Shown piece after piece: positions 11,460 through 24,142 of a stretch of DNA of 64,000 nt (position 1 is the stretch's first letter; the number at the start of each line of letters is the position of its first letter). The DNA lies in NCBI GenBank assembly GCA_003049485.1, contig PYST01000060.1:62001-126000 (forward strand). The letters run 5' to 3'. Both the position numbers and the translations under genes were made by a program. Below the pieces are notes generated by a model, which was given only the letters and a program-made list of their open reading frames with translations, did not search any database and had not been told where the DNA came from. Origin of the DNA: Ophioceras dolichostomum. Taxonomy: Eukaryota > Ascomycota > Sordariomycetes > Magnaporthales > Ophioceraceae.

Positions 11460-14400
11460 ATGCAGTGGAAGTGAGCTTAGAAACTTGGCTTGCTTGTTTT
11501 GTCCGTGAGATAGATAGAGGTAGCTACCAGCCATCGGCGTGCAGAGATTATCTTTTCTTCTCTTTTCTCTCCTCTCTTCTCTTTGGAAAGGAACGTATGC
11601 GGGTTGACATTTTCATTTTACATCTTATCTTTTCTTACGTGCTTTTGAGATTGCGCGGCCGGCATACATCACGCGAGGCACAAAAACACGGTAGTGCTAT
11701 TTAGGACTCTATTGGTTTATTTTGCTCTGCTGGGAAGGTAATGAATTTGGATAGTTTCCGGCTTCTCCTCTCGCGTATCTGATCAATCATTGTCGCTGAA
11801 AATGTCCCTAGAAGTGCCCCCAGCTGCCGAGCCGTTCGAATGCACTGGACCACGTTAGTACCCAGGTCGGATTCACTTGTTGCGGCTCCCGCTCATAGTT
11901 GATCAGTTGCCATTATTGTTAAACCAACGTCTGCTCCCGACGACCGATGGAGACCGTGGATGGTGCTACGCCGGTGCCTGTTCGTTTTCCCCACGCTTTT
12001 TGCGGGTGTGTCGTCAGGAGCTGCGAAATAGGGTATGTAACGTCTGTACGTAACCGACGGGTGTCTGATCTGATCTTTGGTGATCGGCAAAGGGGACGGT
12101 CGAGATAGACGCAGAACACCAGCAATTCGGGGACACCCGAGAGGGGCAGAAGGACAAGGCAAACGTTAACTGTCGAAGAATAAAATAAAATGGCCGATCT
12201 CAAAGCCGTCTGTCGATCATGGAGATGGTGGGAGCCTAGCACTAGCTAGTTCACCCTGACACCTGTCCTCACCATATAGTTAGAGCTTCCGGTCTCTGAC
12301 GAGATACCGTACATGCCTCTCGTCTGTCAAGTTGCTTGCTCTGGGTTCTCGTGGGTTCTGTCAGTTGGCATCACGAGACCGTCGAGATAACGGACGGCTG
12401 TGTTGCTTTTACCCCAGCTATGACGTAGTTGCGGTTGTGGAGAGGCGGTCTAACGCTCGCAAGTCGGCTGCATGTGGGAGCAGCTGCTCAGTTTAGACGT
12501 CTTGGTACGTTTGTGCTTGGTTGGAGCAGGTGGGCATGTTCGACCCCCATCCCGCTCCGTTGTTGTCGAGTTAGCCTAGCAAAAGGCTGATTCGTCTGAT
12601 GGGCCGCAACTCGGTGGCAGCCGCATGGATAACAAGATGGTACATACGCCCCTGTGGCAGGGTGGAGGAGCAAAGGAGGGGTCGGGCGGAAGGCGGGAAA
12701 GAGGGGGAGGTTTGTGATGTTTGTGAGACGTCCCAAGTGTACTCCGTGGAGAGCCGGAGCAAATGCGCCGGAGCAAATGCACCGGAGGTTTTCGTGCAAA
12801 AGGATGTATGGGCGGCAAGGATAAGACTATGCTTGGAAAGATATCGAACCTAGAAGAGAATGGAAGAGAGGGTGTGGTGCCCCCCATTCCCCACGACTCT
12901 GTTTTGTGCTGACACGCAGGCCCCTGTCAGCCGTGTCCCACGGACACGGACGCAAGGTGATGTCATAATGCAGGCCTCGTAGTTGCAGGTTGACTTGGGG
13001 TCGAGGGGCCATGCCATTCTCCTGGTCAGTGGAAGGGAGCTCGGAGGAGGAGCTTGCCGTTGTTGGATAAGTGAGATGAGGAACGGCAACGGGGCATGAG
13101 CTCGTCGGCTGGCTCTTGCGGCTTCGAGGAAAAGTGCCGTGTTTTCTGTCGTCCGCTTGGACATTTTCCCGTCTCATTTTGGAGCCTGCTAGGCATGCGG
13201 ATGCTCCTGGATGCTCTCCAGGAACCCTTGCCACCACCTTGAGCAGGACCCTTGAGAAGCAACGGAATGGGTCCGGCTAGAATAACATGATGATGGTCTC
13301 AATCTGAACGGCAGGGTGCGGAGGTGGTGAATGCATCTCATCCTGTGTCAATTTGGTCCCTGAATATCACTCACGCAAAGCACATCTGGAGAAGGATTGG
13401 ACAAGACTCTCTCATAAATTTTGCAGCAAATATTAGGCTGGGGGTCCACTGCGAGGTTGGAGGCTTGGAGCTCGGTTGTCGAGGAGTCGAGACCTTCGCC
13501 ATGCACGCGCGATGTGCAGATAAAAAAATAGAATGGGCTGGGCCTCGTTGGTACGCTTGAATGGCGATGCTCGGACAAAATGAAGGAAATCCACGGCTCC
13601 AGCGCGGTACCTGCGCCTGCCCTATTGGTGGACTGGGAGCCCCTCAAGTGGAGCCGACGACTGGCGGGGGACTTAGCCATGACGTCATGCTTTCTAGGTG
13701 GGGTTCATCCGCCAGCCAGCTCGCCAGCTAGCCAGCCAGCGCTGGCGGGACAACAAAAGCCATCCGAGCCAGCCAGCTCGGGTTCCGGCCCCCGTTCTAG
13801 CCTCGAGTCGATGTCACATTGGATGAGCGGATGAGGGGGCACGATGAGGGAACCGTAAGGTTTGGATGATTGTGATGGTGGCAGGGGAAAAAAAGAATAA
13901 CAAGTGACATGCAAACGACAGTTGCGCGGTGCAACGGCAGCTGTTTCTTGGAGCCCCGGGTGGGACGCGAAAGGAGGGAAGGAGGGAGGGGTGGGCAGCG
14001 CAACTTGAAGCATGGAAATTGGAAAGTCAAGGAAATGCGGGCGAGAGAATACCATCGGGCGGGAACTGATTCGGTTCCCTCTCTCGTTTGGGGGGTCATG
14101 CCCAGAAAATAACCTGTTATGTGGGCGCAACTAGACTGCATGCTTGTGCAGGGAAGCGAAGCTTTGCACACCCACAGGCGGAAAGGGGGGAGCTTGAGCA
14201 AAGCTGTTCTTCGAACAAAAACACGCGCCCCTCCAAGAAAAAAAAAGAAATATCCCATCAGTCCTTGCACTGTTCTCATTCCTCTCCTCGAAGCAACTTC
14301 CCTCATATCGCAACTTCACCAGACTCCTGATCGCATTAAGCAGCACTTCATTTCGAGAGCCTGGGTGATATTTGCTTTCGATTAACAGTCACAGGCGCGA

Positions 14401-15311
14401 CCCTCGCCCTGCACATCCCCGTCTTGTTGCAGAGGCAGCGACGTCTCATAGTGTGTCTGAGAGAACAACACTGCGATCCGGGCATTGGCCTGTCAGGAAC
14501 CTCCCGTCGAACTGGGATACTCTTTGCTCAGCACGCCCGGCATCCCTCGTAATCGCGACGCCTACAAACTCGCCCGCGACTTCTCTCAAGCAAGCTCCAG
14601 AAAAATCTTGGTTGAGGGCTGAAAAAGGTCGCCACCCCAGAACGAGTTTCGCCTTGGAACTGCCTGTGATCGTCGGCTCCCGTTCACTGCTCGAACCGAA
14701 TTCCTGCGGTCACATACCTTCTCCATTAGGAACGACCCCAATCAAATCACCAAGGAGACCACTGCAAAACTGATAATCAGGTGAGCTCCGAGCCAAAAGT
14801 TCAAGTGCTCAGTGCTATTTCCTCCATAGGACACAGTCACTGCTGCGCCTAAAGCTAGAAATGGAGCGTACATTTGAAATGCATGATTCCAATCACTGAA
14901 GCTGAAGTTTCACTTCGCAACGACTAAGACTAACCTCTGAGGCACTTTTTTTTTTTTAGGAGACGATCTTCGTTCCTCAGTTTCCCTTTGCCGCCCCTCC
15001 TCCTCAGCCCCTCATAGAGCCTGAACTCGCCGCCAGTATATTATTCGACTCTCTGGGACTCTGTTCTCTGCGTCCAGCTTGCCTGGTCGCTGCCCAACCC
15101 CTCCAGCCGTCTCTGGCCACTATTTGGCTTTATCATTCCATTGGAACCCGGCGCACGTTCGCCGATCATCCGCCCCTCCGCGCCAGCTTCTGTGCGCGCA
15201 TCCAGGTTGGGAACCGAAAGAATTCCTCACCTTTGCTCGAATTGACTTTCGAGCACCACAATCCTCCACCTTCTTCGCATCGACAGGACCTTTGTCCACC
15301 CGCTTTCCGCG
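11460..15311. other. Intergenic region between glycogen phosphorylase and HOG1
   Basis: No gene is supported over 3.8 kb. A 10-bp palindrome GGTAGCTACC sits at 11519-11528 just after the phosphorylase stop. A CRE-type palindrome lies at 13678-13689 and an inverted repeat CCGCCAGC/GCTGGCGG at 13709-13716 and 13741-13748. From about 14250 to 15311 the plus strand is CT-rich and probably holds the HOG1 promoter and leader; a T12 run lies at about 14947-14958. Open frames here are short and without motifs. Confidence 0.5.
13678..13689. promoter_or_regulatory. CRE-type palindrome (TGACGTCA core)
   Basis: CATGACGTCATG is a 12-bp perfect palindrome with the full TGACGTCA core bound by ATF/CREB bZIP factors. 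It lies about 1.6 kb before the HOG1-type kinase start. In fungi Sko1/Atf1 factors acting downstream of HOG1/Sty1 bind this core, so feedback on the kinase gene is possible. The distance makes this tentative. Confidence 0.4.
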
Positions 15312-17140
15312 ATGGCGGAATTCGTTCGGGCGCAGATCTTCGGCACGACCTTCGAGATCACATCCAGGTTCGTTGCGTCCAAGTGACGGAGGGAGAGAGA
15401 TGAACATCCACCTGGCTCGGGTGCGCAATTAACTCACGATGCCTCTTATCTTCGTAGATACTCGGATTTGCAACCAGTCGGGATGGGTGCTTTCGGCCTG
15501 GTCTGGTAAGGCTTCCATCGCTTGGCCCATTACGGATGTATTATTTTACTAACCATCTTCCAGCTCTGCTAAAGACCAGTTGACCCAGCAGAATGTGGCC
15601 ATCAAGAAGATTATGAAGCCCTTCAGCACCCCAGTCCTGGCGAAGAGGACATACCGGGAGCTCAAACTCCTGAAGCACCTGAAGCATGAAAACGTGAGCG
15701 CGTCTCGGCATTTGCTCACGCGTTTTTGATTCATTTTGTTACGTCCTCCAGCTCTGACCGAACCTCTTCTGATCAGGTCATCTCCCTCAGCGACATCTTC
15801 ATCTCACCCCTGGAAGACATGTAAGTTGCTGCGACCCTCCCGGCCACAACGAAGCTCGATTCCAAGGCAAATTCGGTTCAAGTTATTGATCTAGGGTTGG
15901 CGTCTGTTGTAGCTACTTCGTGACGGAGCTTCTGGGGACCGACTTGCACCGCCTCTTGACTTCTCGACCACTCGAGAAGCAATTCATCCAGTACTTCCTC
16001 TACCAGATCATGGTGCGCGCGCCCCCGTTTCCTTCGTGGCTGGCCAGGTCACCCGGCCTCGTCTCAACGTCGTCGCCCTACCGCCCATTCCCCGTTCTGT
16101 CGTTCGTTCCCCTTGACTGGCGGTGCCGTTCGCTGACTGTCCCAACAGCGCGGCTTGAAATACGTACACTCAGCCGGGGTCGTACATCGCGATCTGAAGC
16201 CTAGCAATATCCTCGTGAACGAGAACTGCGACCTCAAGATCTGCGACTTTGGATTGGCTCGCATCCAAGACCCGCAGATGACCGGCTATGTCTCCACCAG
16301 ATACTATCGTGCGCCGGAGATCATGCTCACCTGGCAGAAGTACGACGTTGAGGTTGACATCTGGAGTGCGGGATGCATTTTCGCGGAGATGCTTGAGGGG
16401 AAGCCCCTCTTCCCGGGCAAGGATCACGTCAACCAGTTCTCCATCATCACGGAGCTCCTGGGGACCCCACCGGACGACGTGATCAACACGATTGCGAGTG
16501 AGAATGTGAGTAGGGTCCCGGATAGAGAGAGGGTATGGAGCGTACAACGAGGAACGGTGAAAACATACTAATAATCGGGATTCGGATGTGAGCAGACTCT
16601 GCGTTTCGTGAAATCGCTTCCCAAGAGGGAGAGGCTGCCTCTGAAGAACAAGTTCAAGAATGCAGACCCATCAGGTACGGATATACATCCCATAGCCGTT
16701 TCCCTAGGTTCATGATAGTCGCACTTGAATTTGCTGCTGACTGCCACCGGCATGGCACAGCCATCGATCTCCTTGAGAGCATGCTCGTTTTCGACCCGAA
16801 GAAGAGGATCACGGCCACGCAGGCCTTGGCGCACGGGTACCTTGGACCCTACCACGACCCCACCGATGAGCCTGTGGCCCTGGAGAAGTTCGACTGGAGC
16901 TTTAACGACGCCGACCTGCCAGTCGACACCTGGAAGATCATGATGTACAGTTTCTTGTTCTCCAACTCCTGGTGTCGAAACCCGATTCCTGTCTACCCCT
17001 ATCACCCGTCTAGCTGTGCTAACCGAGAAATTAACACTAGGTACTCGGAGATTCTGGACTATCACAATTTGGATGCCGGCTTGATTAACGTCGAGGAACA
17101 AGCGAGTGGACAGCCGAGCGGGCTGCAAGCGCCCTCCTGA
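15312..17140 (+). CDS. HOG1: Stress-activated MAP kinase, HOG1/OSM1/OS-2 family
   Basis: Osmotic and oxidative stress MAP kinase that is phosphorylated by a Pbs2-type MAPKK and enters the nucleus. Nine exons: 15312-15367, 15458-15505, 15564-15693, 15777-15820, 15913-16012, 16149-16505, 16596-16674, 16761-16944, 17041-17140; joined frame 365 residues. Motifs: Gly-rich loop GMGAFG, VAIKK lysine, HRDLKPSN catalytic loop, DFG, the activation motif T171-G-Y173 diagnostic of p38/HOG1, the APE region and the common docking region near [11 protein letters not shown]. The start ATG gives [12 protein letters not shown] as in the family. Exon 2 to exon 5 are very short. The last intron (16945-17040) is 96 bases, divisible by three and has no stop, so retained transcripts would encode 32 extra residues in the C-terminal region. 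Very sure of family. Confidence 0.97.
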
Positions 17141-20049
17141 TCCATACAGGAAACACGAGCGAGTCGCTATCACTCCGAGATCACGAGGTTTACGCGATAC
17201 CATGTCCGGTTTTCTCTCTTTTCCTTACTGGTTTACATGGGTGCGGGGGTGTTTGGAAGAAGGCTCATTTCGCCCGGTCACCCCCATGAGGATGGCATAC
17301 ACGCAAGGGGACTTCCTATGTCTCGGGCTGCACTTTGGTTTATTTCTTCTCTCTTGCGCCTGAGAGGCTTTGAGATTCTTTCTACTTGTCTCGGGTATTC
17401 CAAACGAAGTCGGGCATCTCGCCAACCCTCGCCTCGGCGCTTCCATCCCCGCACCGTACAGATCCCCTGCGATTAATGAGCCACAGCTGGCTTCGATTCG
17501 CTCTGTTTTCCTCCCTGTTGTTATTCTCGTCCTCATCTTCTTTTCTTTCAGGCAGAGGGGGGTTCCCCTTTTTGGTCAGGTCGTTGACAGGGGACCACGC
17601 GTGTGTTGAGGTCCTTGGAAAACATGAAGCACGAGACCTCGAGAGAGGGCTGGAGGACGAGGTCGTCGAACGGAGGACTAAGAGAGAGCCAAAAAGAAGA
17701 TAGACCTTGAGATCACAAGATTCGAATTATGACCTACCTAATAACCTCTGCATCATCGTGCCCTACTTCCACGGACTTCACTGCTAGTAGCTGCCTACGT
17801 GCCTATTTACCTTGGTGCTAACGCACCTAGGTGCTGTGGGAATCGTCCCGAGCTGATCGGTCTGTGATGAGTCTCCAATTTCCCCAGCCGGCGATGTACA
17901 GGAAGCCGGTATCCGATTTAGCAGTCACTCAAGTCAGCCAGCCAGCCAGCCAGCCAGACTTCTTCCGATGTTTCAGAGTTCTGACTTCCCACTAGCCGCC
18001 TAAGCCGCCTAAGTGTGGTACCTATATACGAAGGAAAAAAGAAAAAAAAAAGAGATACAAGCGGGATCATCTCTTCAAATAAGGAATGCACGGGATATCT
18101 AGGTACCGAGCAGTATGAAGATGTGTCACCCCTTTTGGCAAGTTTCGAGTCCCGAGGGTTTGGCATAGGTTCGCGCACTCATCTCTACAGGAAGAACTGG
18201 AATTTAGGAGCACAGAGGATGCATAGCTATGGGATGCAACTTCCAAACTGACCTATATGGACAGCTCGGCAGAGGGACAGAGGGACGGAATCGATGGGTG
18301 AAGGGAAAGGGCGAGGGGATTCACTAGTCAGCCGGAGACAGGTGGTATGGGAGGGGTGGGGGAGTGATTGTTGGGGGAGGACAAGAGTACGACATGCAGA
18401 TGCAGAGACACGCTGGCATCGGGGTCGGCAATGGAGATAGGTTGAGTCCGCGCCTCTATAGATTTTTGTGGTGTCTCCCAACCTACCGCATACCTACGTC
18501 TAACTACCTCCCCGGAGAGAGGAGAGGAGAAGAGCATGGGGTAGAGGGTCTCTTTCTCACCGAGTCCTCTCTCAGATGTCCCTTGCCATCTCCCTTGCCC
18601 TCGAGGATTGATTGGTCCCGAGATCTAGACTTGCAGGCTTCAATTCACATGTGCATGTCTAGGATTCCCACGTGAGGAAGCGATCCCTCCACTCAGAATT
18701 AGGGTACGGGGCAACGAATGAGGTGTTGGATGGGGCGGGTGGGGTCGGCTACGGACGGGACAGCGTTAGCACCCGCCCGCACCCTCGATCTTTATTTTTT
18801 CGTGCTTGCATTGAAGAAGAGCAGGGGTGCTCGGATTCCGGATGAGATCATTAACACTGAGAGGAGGGGGGAGCTAGAGGCAGCATGAGGATGATGGGTA
18901 AACGAAGCTCGTTCTGGCTGCAACATATCCACATCGGTTCGGATGTCAATATCCAGTCTCCCAATCTCACCAGACATAGCGAGGTGGGATGCAATATCTT
19001 CCCACTGCAGCCGAGAAGAGAAAACTAAGATGAACATGGCGAGGGAGATATACTCTTACACATCTCGACGTCAACTGCACTGACCTACCCACCAACAAAT
19101 GTAGTGCAACCCGTGACAGCGAACAGCAACAGCAGCAGAAGGATCTGACAGAGCCTGTTCCAGGTCGAGACTTTTGCTTCTTCTCAGCCTCTCTTGGATG
19201 AAAGAGAGGAAACGCGCCAGATCGGCTGAGATATAAATAACCTTGCAGAGAAAAGACATCCTTTTTTTCCCCTTTAAAATTTTATCCTCAAATTTTTCTT
19301 CTTAATTTCTCTCGCCCCCTTTTCCACTTCTTTTCTTTCTCTCTTAGTGTTATAAGAGAATAATTGCGACTCTTACTAGGCCTTTCTCGGGGTTTCCTGT
19401 GCTTGCGGTCAGAGCTTACGATCCGCCTGGAATTATTAGTGGCCAGCAGTGCGACCCAGCGCTCACTGGCACAAGCTTCTGAGAGGCCCTTGAGAAGGGG
19501 GACCCTGGACAGTCAAATCTTGTCTCCACAACGCCACTGAGAATTTGAAGTCCGCCCAGCAACTGCCGCGTTCGGAGACTTCCACCTAGGAGAACTGACG
19601 AAGATATACAAAAAGGCGGAGGAGGACACCTAATTAAGAAAGACAACAACAGAAACCGGGAAAGAACACGGCGTTCCTCCAATTGACCTGCCCTACCTCC
19701 GAGTCGGCCCAACCTGAGGACGGCCCCGAAACAAAGGAGGAAGAAACACCAACAAAACGGTGACACTCGGCGTCGGCCCGTCCCATTACTCGACCGAGCC
19801 CCGACCCATTGAACGTCCAGACAGGCATACATGGAATCGCCATAGCAGGGGAGCGACCGGAGGCAGGCGGATGAGCGTGCAGGGAGAAGAAGAAGAGAAA
19901 CGTCATCTCCTCCCATTCTCCCCTCTCGGCCCCCTTTCAGCCTTAGCCTCCCTCTCGAACGACGACCGACTCGAATCATACTTTTGGAACGTTTCATATT
20001 TTCTCGAGTAGGATACTCTCGGGCACATACACCCAACGACTTAGCAATA
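17141..20049. other. Intergenic region between HOG1 and AVL9
   Basis: No gene is supported over 2.9 kb. It should hold the HOG1 3' UTR at the left and the AVL9 promoter at the right. Visible items are a 12-bp palindrome GCACCTAGGTGC (17823-17834), an AGCC tetranucleotide run (about 17936-17957), A-rich sequence near 18030-18052, and a T/C-rich tract near 19260-19345. A 287-codon frame on the minus strand (19416-20279) overlaps AVL9 exon 1 in antisense and looks like a composition artefact. Confidence 0.5.
17936..17957. repeat. AGCC tetranucleotide microsatellite
   Basis: Five consecutive AGCC/CAGC units with flanking partial units in the HOG1-AVL9 interval. Simple sequence repeat with no visible function. 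Confidence 0.7.
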
Positions 20050-23000
20050 ATGGCTGTGTCGGCGAACGGGGGGGCGTCGGTCGCCGCCGCGGCCCCATAC
20101 GGAAACGGAATCGGAGAGGAGGATAGGAGTGGCACCAGCAGCACCGGCGGCGGGTTTGTGCCTCTGGTATGCGTGGTGGACTTCCACCATGCTCGGGGCC
20201 CCGAGGTGGAGAGGTGGTTCGGCGCCTCCGAGGGCTTCGACCCGGCTGTCTCGTACGACTGGTCCTTGCTGCCGTTCATGGCGCTGAGCGACGGCGCGCA
20301 CGCGTGAGTTTTACCCGAGTCGCCTCAGTGTGCCTCCCCTTTCCTCTTGGACCCTCTGGAGTGAGCGAGCGGTGACGAAGTTGAGCTGAGCCGAGCTGAC
20401 ACCTCTCTCAATTCTTCGTCGGTACGCCGTCGCAACAACAGGTCGACCGAGGACTTCTCGTACTTCACGCTCCTCCGGCCCGGCGGCGCCGGCGGGACCC
20501 AGGCGGCGACCTCCCTCTTTGGAGTCTCGTGCACGCGGCAGATGGACGCCTCGCAGCTGCTCTCGCGGCCGTCGGACGTTACGCGGTCGACGGTGCAGAA
20601 GGCGGTCGTGGTGATCGCGGACTCGCCGCGGTCGTTCGGCATGCTGCGCGAGCGGCTCAGCGTCGTCACCAAGGCCTGGTTCGCCCAGCGCGAATTCTCC
20701 GACGTCGAGATCCTGCGCCGCTTTCAGGAGAGCCTGGCCGAGGAGAAGCGGCGCGGCGTGGGCGTGCTGGATTCTAACGACGCTGGTGCTGGTGCTGGCG
20801 CTGGAGACGGGGCGGACGACCGACACCTGGGCTTGAGCCTGCGCGAGCTGGTCAAGGAGTTTAGGTGGCAGACGCTGGTGCTGTTTAAGTGTTGTTTGCT
20901 GCAGCCTAAAGTACGTTTACTTGCGTTCACTCTTTTTTGCTGGATGCCCCAATCTATCCTCCTAGTTACCCCCCATTCCCCTATTGCCCCTATTACCTGT
21001 ATCCTGTTACCATGAGGTCGCTGCCGGGACTGAGTTGAAGCCGAGGCTAACGTGGGAACCTAGATGCTCTTTTTTGGATCTCGTTGCGAGCGACTGTGCC
21101 TGATGCAATTTTCTCTTATATCTTTGATACCAGGACTACTCGGGAGTCTCCAGGATTGCGCCGGCCCAGAGTTGAATAACTACGAAAGAAAACTGACCCG
21201 GCCGACAGGGGTCAGGACTAGCGATCGGAACTCTCTCTTAGCATATATGGGCCTACCCCTGCAGATCTTTGGCAAGGTTCGTATTTCCGCCTCAAATTTT
21301 CCACCGCGCCTGTCTTTTGCCAAACCTCCATCTCGTTACTCACAAGGACTGCTCTAATCAAATGAACAACAGGGTAGCTTGTTTGGGCCATATACCCCCC
21401 TGCAGCAGCTCGACTTGCTGGCCGATTTCGGCACCAAGTCGTACATCGTGGGTAGCACAAACTCTCTGCTTCTTCAGCAGCGGGACCGCTACAGCGATAT
21501 CCTCATCAACCTGGACGAGGGCACCATAAACGTTACGTCGACATCACTCAAGGCGGCGCTGCACCTCTCGTCGGCGGACCGGCGCTGGATCGAGTCGATC
21601 ACAGCCGAGGTGAACGAGACGTGGGACGATGCGAACCCGGGGAGGCCCAAGGGCATGGGTTACCGCGGCAGCGAAGAGTCGATCCGGCTGCAGTTCCAGG
21701 ACTACATCTTGTCGCTGCTGGCCGCCGTGAAGTACCGCAACTACACGGCGCGGCGCGGGCCCCTGCCGCACATCGAAGGCGACCCCTCTGCCGATTTCAA
21801 CCCGGACTGGATCGACCACTGGGCCCGCACTGACAACTACCGCATCTGGGACGCGCACACGGACTCGGCCCTGTTCGACATCAACGACCCGAAGCACCCC
21901 TGCGCGGGCGGCGGGCTGGGCCGCATCGCCCAGCAGATGCAGGAGCTGGGCCTGGACGAGCGGTTCGCCGCCGCGGGCGTCGTCGTCGGCAAGGGCGTCG
22001 CGGCGGGCAGGGAGAAGGCGTCAGCCGTCTTCAACAAGCTGTACGCGGACGTGGAGGCGATGCGCGAGGCCCAGCGCAAGAGGGCCGAGGAGAGCCGTCT
22101 CCAGCAGCAGCAACAGACACAAAACCACCCACACCAGCAACACCGCCACTCCTTACAACAAGGAGGAGGAGGGGGAGAAAGAAATGGTGGCGGCCGCGGC
22201 GGTGGCACCCATGGCGGCCACGAACGAAACGGCAGCTTCGTCCCGGCCGTCGACTTCGCCAAGGCCGGCCAGGCCGCGCAGGCGGTGGGGTCCAAGGCCG
22301 GCGCGTTCGCGAGCAGCTGGGCCGCCTGGGCGGGCGAGAAGCGGAAGGCCTGGGGCCGCTCGTCGTCGAGCAGCAACAACTCCAATAATAGCGCCAACAG
22401 CACGCTCCTCAGCGGCAATAACAGCACAAGTAGCACGCCCACCTCGGCCACCACGCCAACCGTTGGTGGGTGGAGCAGTCTCGTGGGCCGCAGCAGCAAG
22501 CGCAACACGAGCAGCAGCTTCGCAAGCACGACTACGTTGTCGTCGTCTGACGCCGGGGGCGGCCCCGCGTCGTCGACGTATTATAATGATAAGGACGATG
22601 TCGCGAGCGTCGTTAGTAGTCAGGGTTATATCCACCCCCTGCGGAGCCCGATAGCCGCTGCTGACGCGTCGCAGCAGCCTGTCTCGCCGCTTGCAGAGCG
22701 GAGACCCCTGTCTCCGTCGTCGTCAGCCGGCGGTTCGCCTGCTGTTCACCAGGGGGCGGCTGCGGCTGCGGCTCCAGGCGGTATAGACAGTGTGCTCGCT
22801 GGTAGTGGTGGTGTCACCATCGTGCCTAGCAGCAGCGGCGGCGGCGGCACCGTCTCTCTTCCTCCTTTCGTGCCGCCTGTTCGGGCTGCTGTTGAGGAGG
22901 AGGACGAGGAGGAGAAGAAGCCGCGCTTCCCTGTGATCGAGACGGAAAACGTCTGGGCCGGTGACCGCTACGACGAGATCCCGTCGCCGATCGTGGAGCG

Positions 23001-23064
23001 GAAGCGCACGCCTGAGCCGGCCGTGCCCGCTCCGGTTGGGTCGAAGATTGTGTTGAGGCCTTGA
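20050..23064 (+). CDS. AVL9: AVL9-type DENN-domain protein, late secretory pathway
   Basis: Avl9 proteins carry a divergent DENN module and act in exocytic transport from the Golgi; in yeast AVL9 is lethal with vps1 and apl2 loss. Four exons: 20050-20303, 20442-20910, 21064-21276, 21373-23064; joined frame 875 residues. The N-terminal half is conserved: VCVVDFHHARGPEVE near residue 40, FTLL, FGVSC.RQ, the segment MLFFGSRCERLCLMQFSLIS encoded by exon 3, and GLPLQIFGK joined to GSLFGPYTPLQQLDLL. The C-terminal third is low-complexity: a Gln/His stretch at about residues 554-575, then Gly, Ser/Asn and Ala/Ser-rich sequence, ending in a more ordered acidic segment (VIETENVWAGDRYDEIP). Low-complexity tails are common in the fungal family. 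The upstream in-frame extension begins at TTG, so ATG 20050 is the start. Convergent with NMA111. Confidence 0.92.
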
Positions 23065-24142
23065 CAAAGGCGAGTCCGGCGGCCTAGGGGCGTTTGTATA
23101 TGATGATCCGGCCTGGGTGTGGGCGAGCAATAACGTAATGAGGTGTCATTGGTGGGTCATTAATCCTCCTTGTCAACAGCATGCATGAGATCACGACTTT
23201 GAAGAAGGGGCAGAAAGAATGGTCTTGAAGAGAGGGATGGATGGAGGGAGGGACGGAAGAGAACGGCGTACTTCGGCGTATGAAGCGCGGCCGGACACCT
23301 TGACTCTTTCTAGTATATTGCATTGAAAGATACCACGTACTGAATAAACAACCTAATATGTTCTTTGATGAGTCATTTTGGTTCGTGTCTAGCATGGCGA
23401 TCTGCGTGAGGGAGTGAGTGGTACGTTTTGCACCATGTCGCGCCAGGGGCAAGTCAGGAGATGAGCCGTCCGAGGTCAAGTCTAATCAAAATACGACATC
23501 CTCTTCGTTCTGCTCATAACGTTATCTAATGCAATACAGCAAGATGAGCCCTTAAAAAAAAACAAGTGACGGCCGAAGTGCGTGATTTCACGACACTATG
23601 TTGTTTCCAGGGTTTGCTTGCTTGCGTCTCGCCTTGATCAGAGAACATGAAAATGAAAGAGAGAGAGAGAGAGAAAGGGAAAAAAAGACGAAGAACTAAA
23701 AAGAGAAAAGGAAGCCGCCTTTGCTACTCCATGTTCACCCTGAACCCCGTCACATTTCTTTGGTGGACTTTCTAATAATCGTTTGCACAAAACCAAAACC
23801 AAAACCAAACCGGCCGGCAGGCAAACCACACCATCGAGAAACGGAAGCAGAAAGAATAAACAAGACGGCAGTGTGTAATGACGAATGAAAACTAGTTGCC
23901 CGAATGTTTGTTTCTCATGGTCTAGAAGTACAGACAGATTGATGAATGCATTGATGCATTGGGACGCAGTGGTTGGCGAGAAACGGGTAGGTACTTGAGA
24001 GGATTATGAGGCTGGGCCATCAATGGGACTGACTGACTTGCGTGAAGTCATCGTTGTACAAAGCCGCCACTGGCCACAAAAATTAAAAACCAAAAAAACC
24101 GAAAGCAGGGTCAGGACGGCAGGACGGTGGTTGTTGCTTCGC
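23065..24142. other. Convergent intergenic region AVL9/NMA111
   Basis: About 1.1 kb between two stop codons, expected to hold both 3' UTRs. It contains a GA dinucleotide run (about 23657-23675) and three AAAACC units (about 23789-23808). No gene is supported. Confidence 0.6.
23657..23675. repeat. GA dinucleotide repeat
   Basis: Run of GA units in the convergent 3' region of AVL9 and NMA111; simple repeat without visible function. Confidence 0.7.

Noticed and set aside
19416..20279. 287-codon open frame on the minus strand
   Set aside because: It lies antisense to AVL9 exon 1 and its leader, has no protein-like motifs and a composition expected from the reverse of GC-rich coding DNA.
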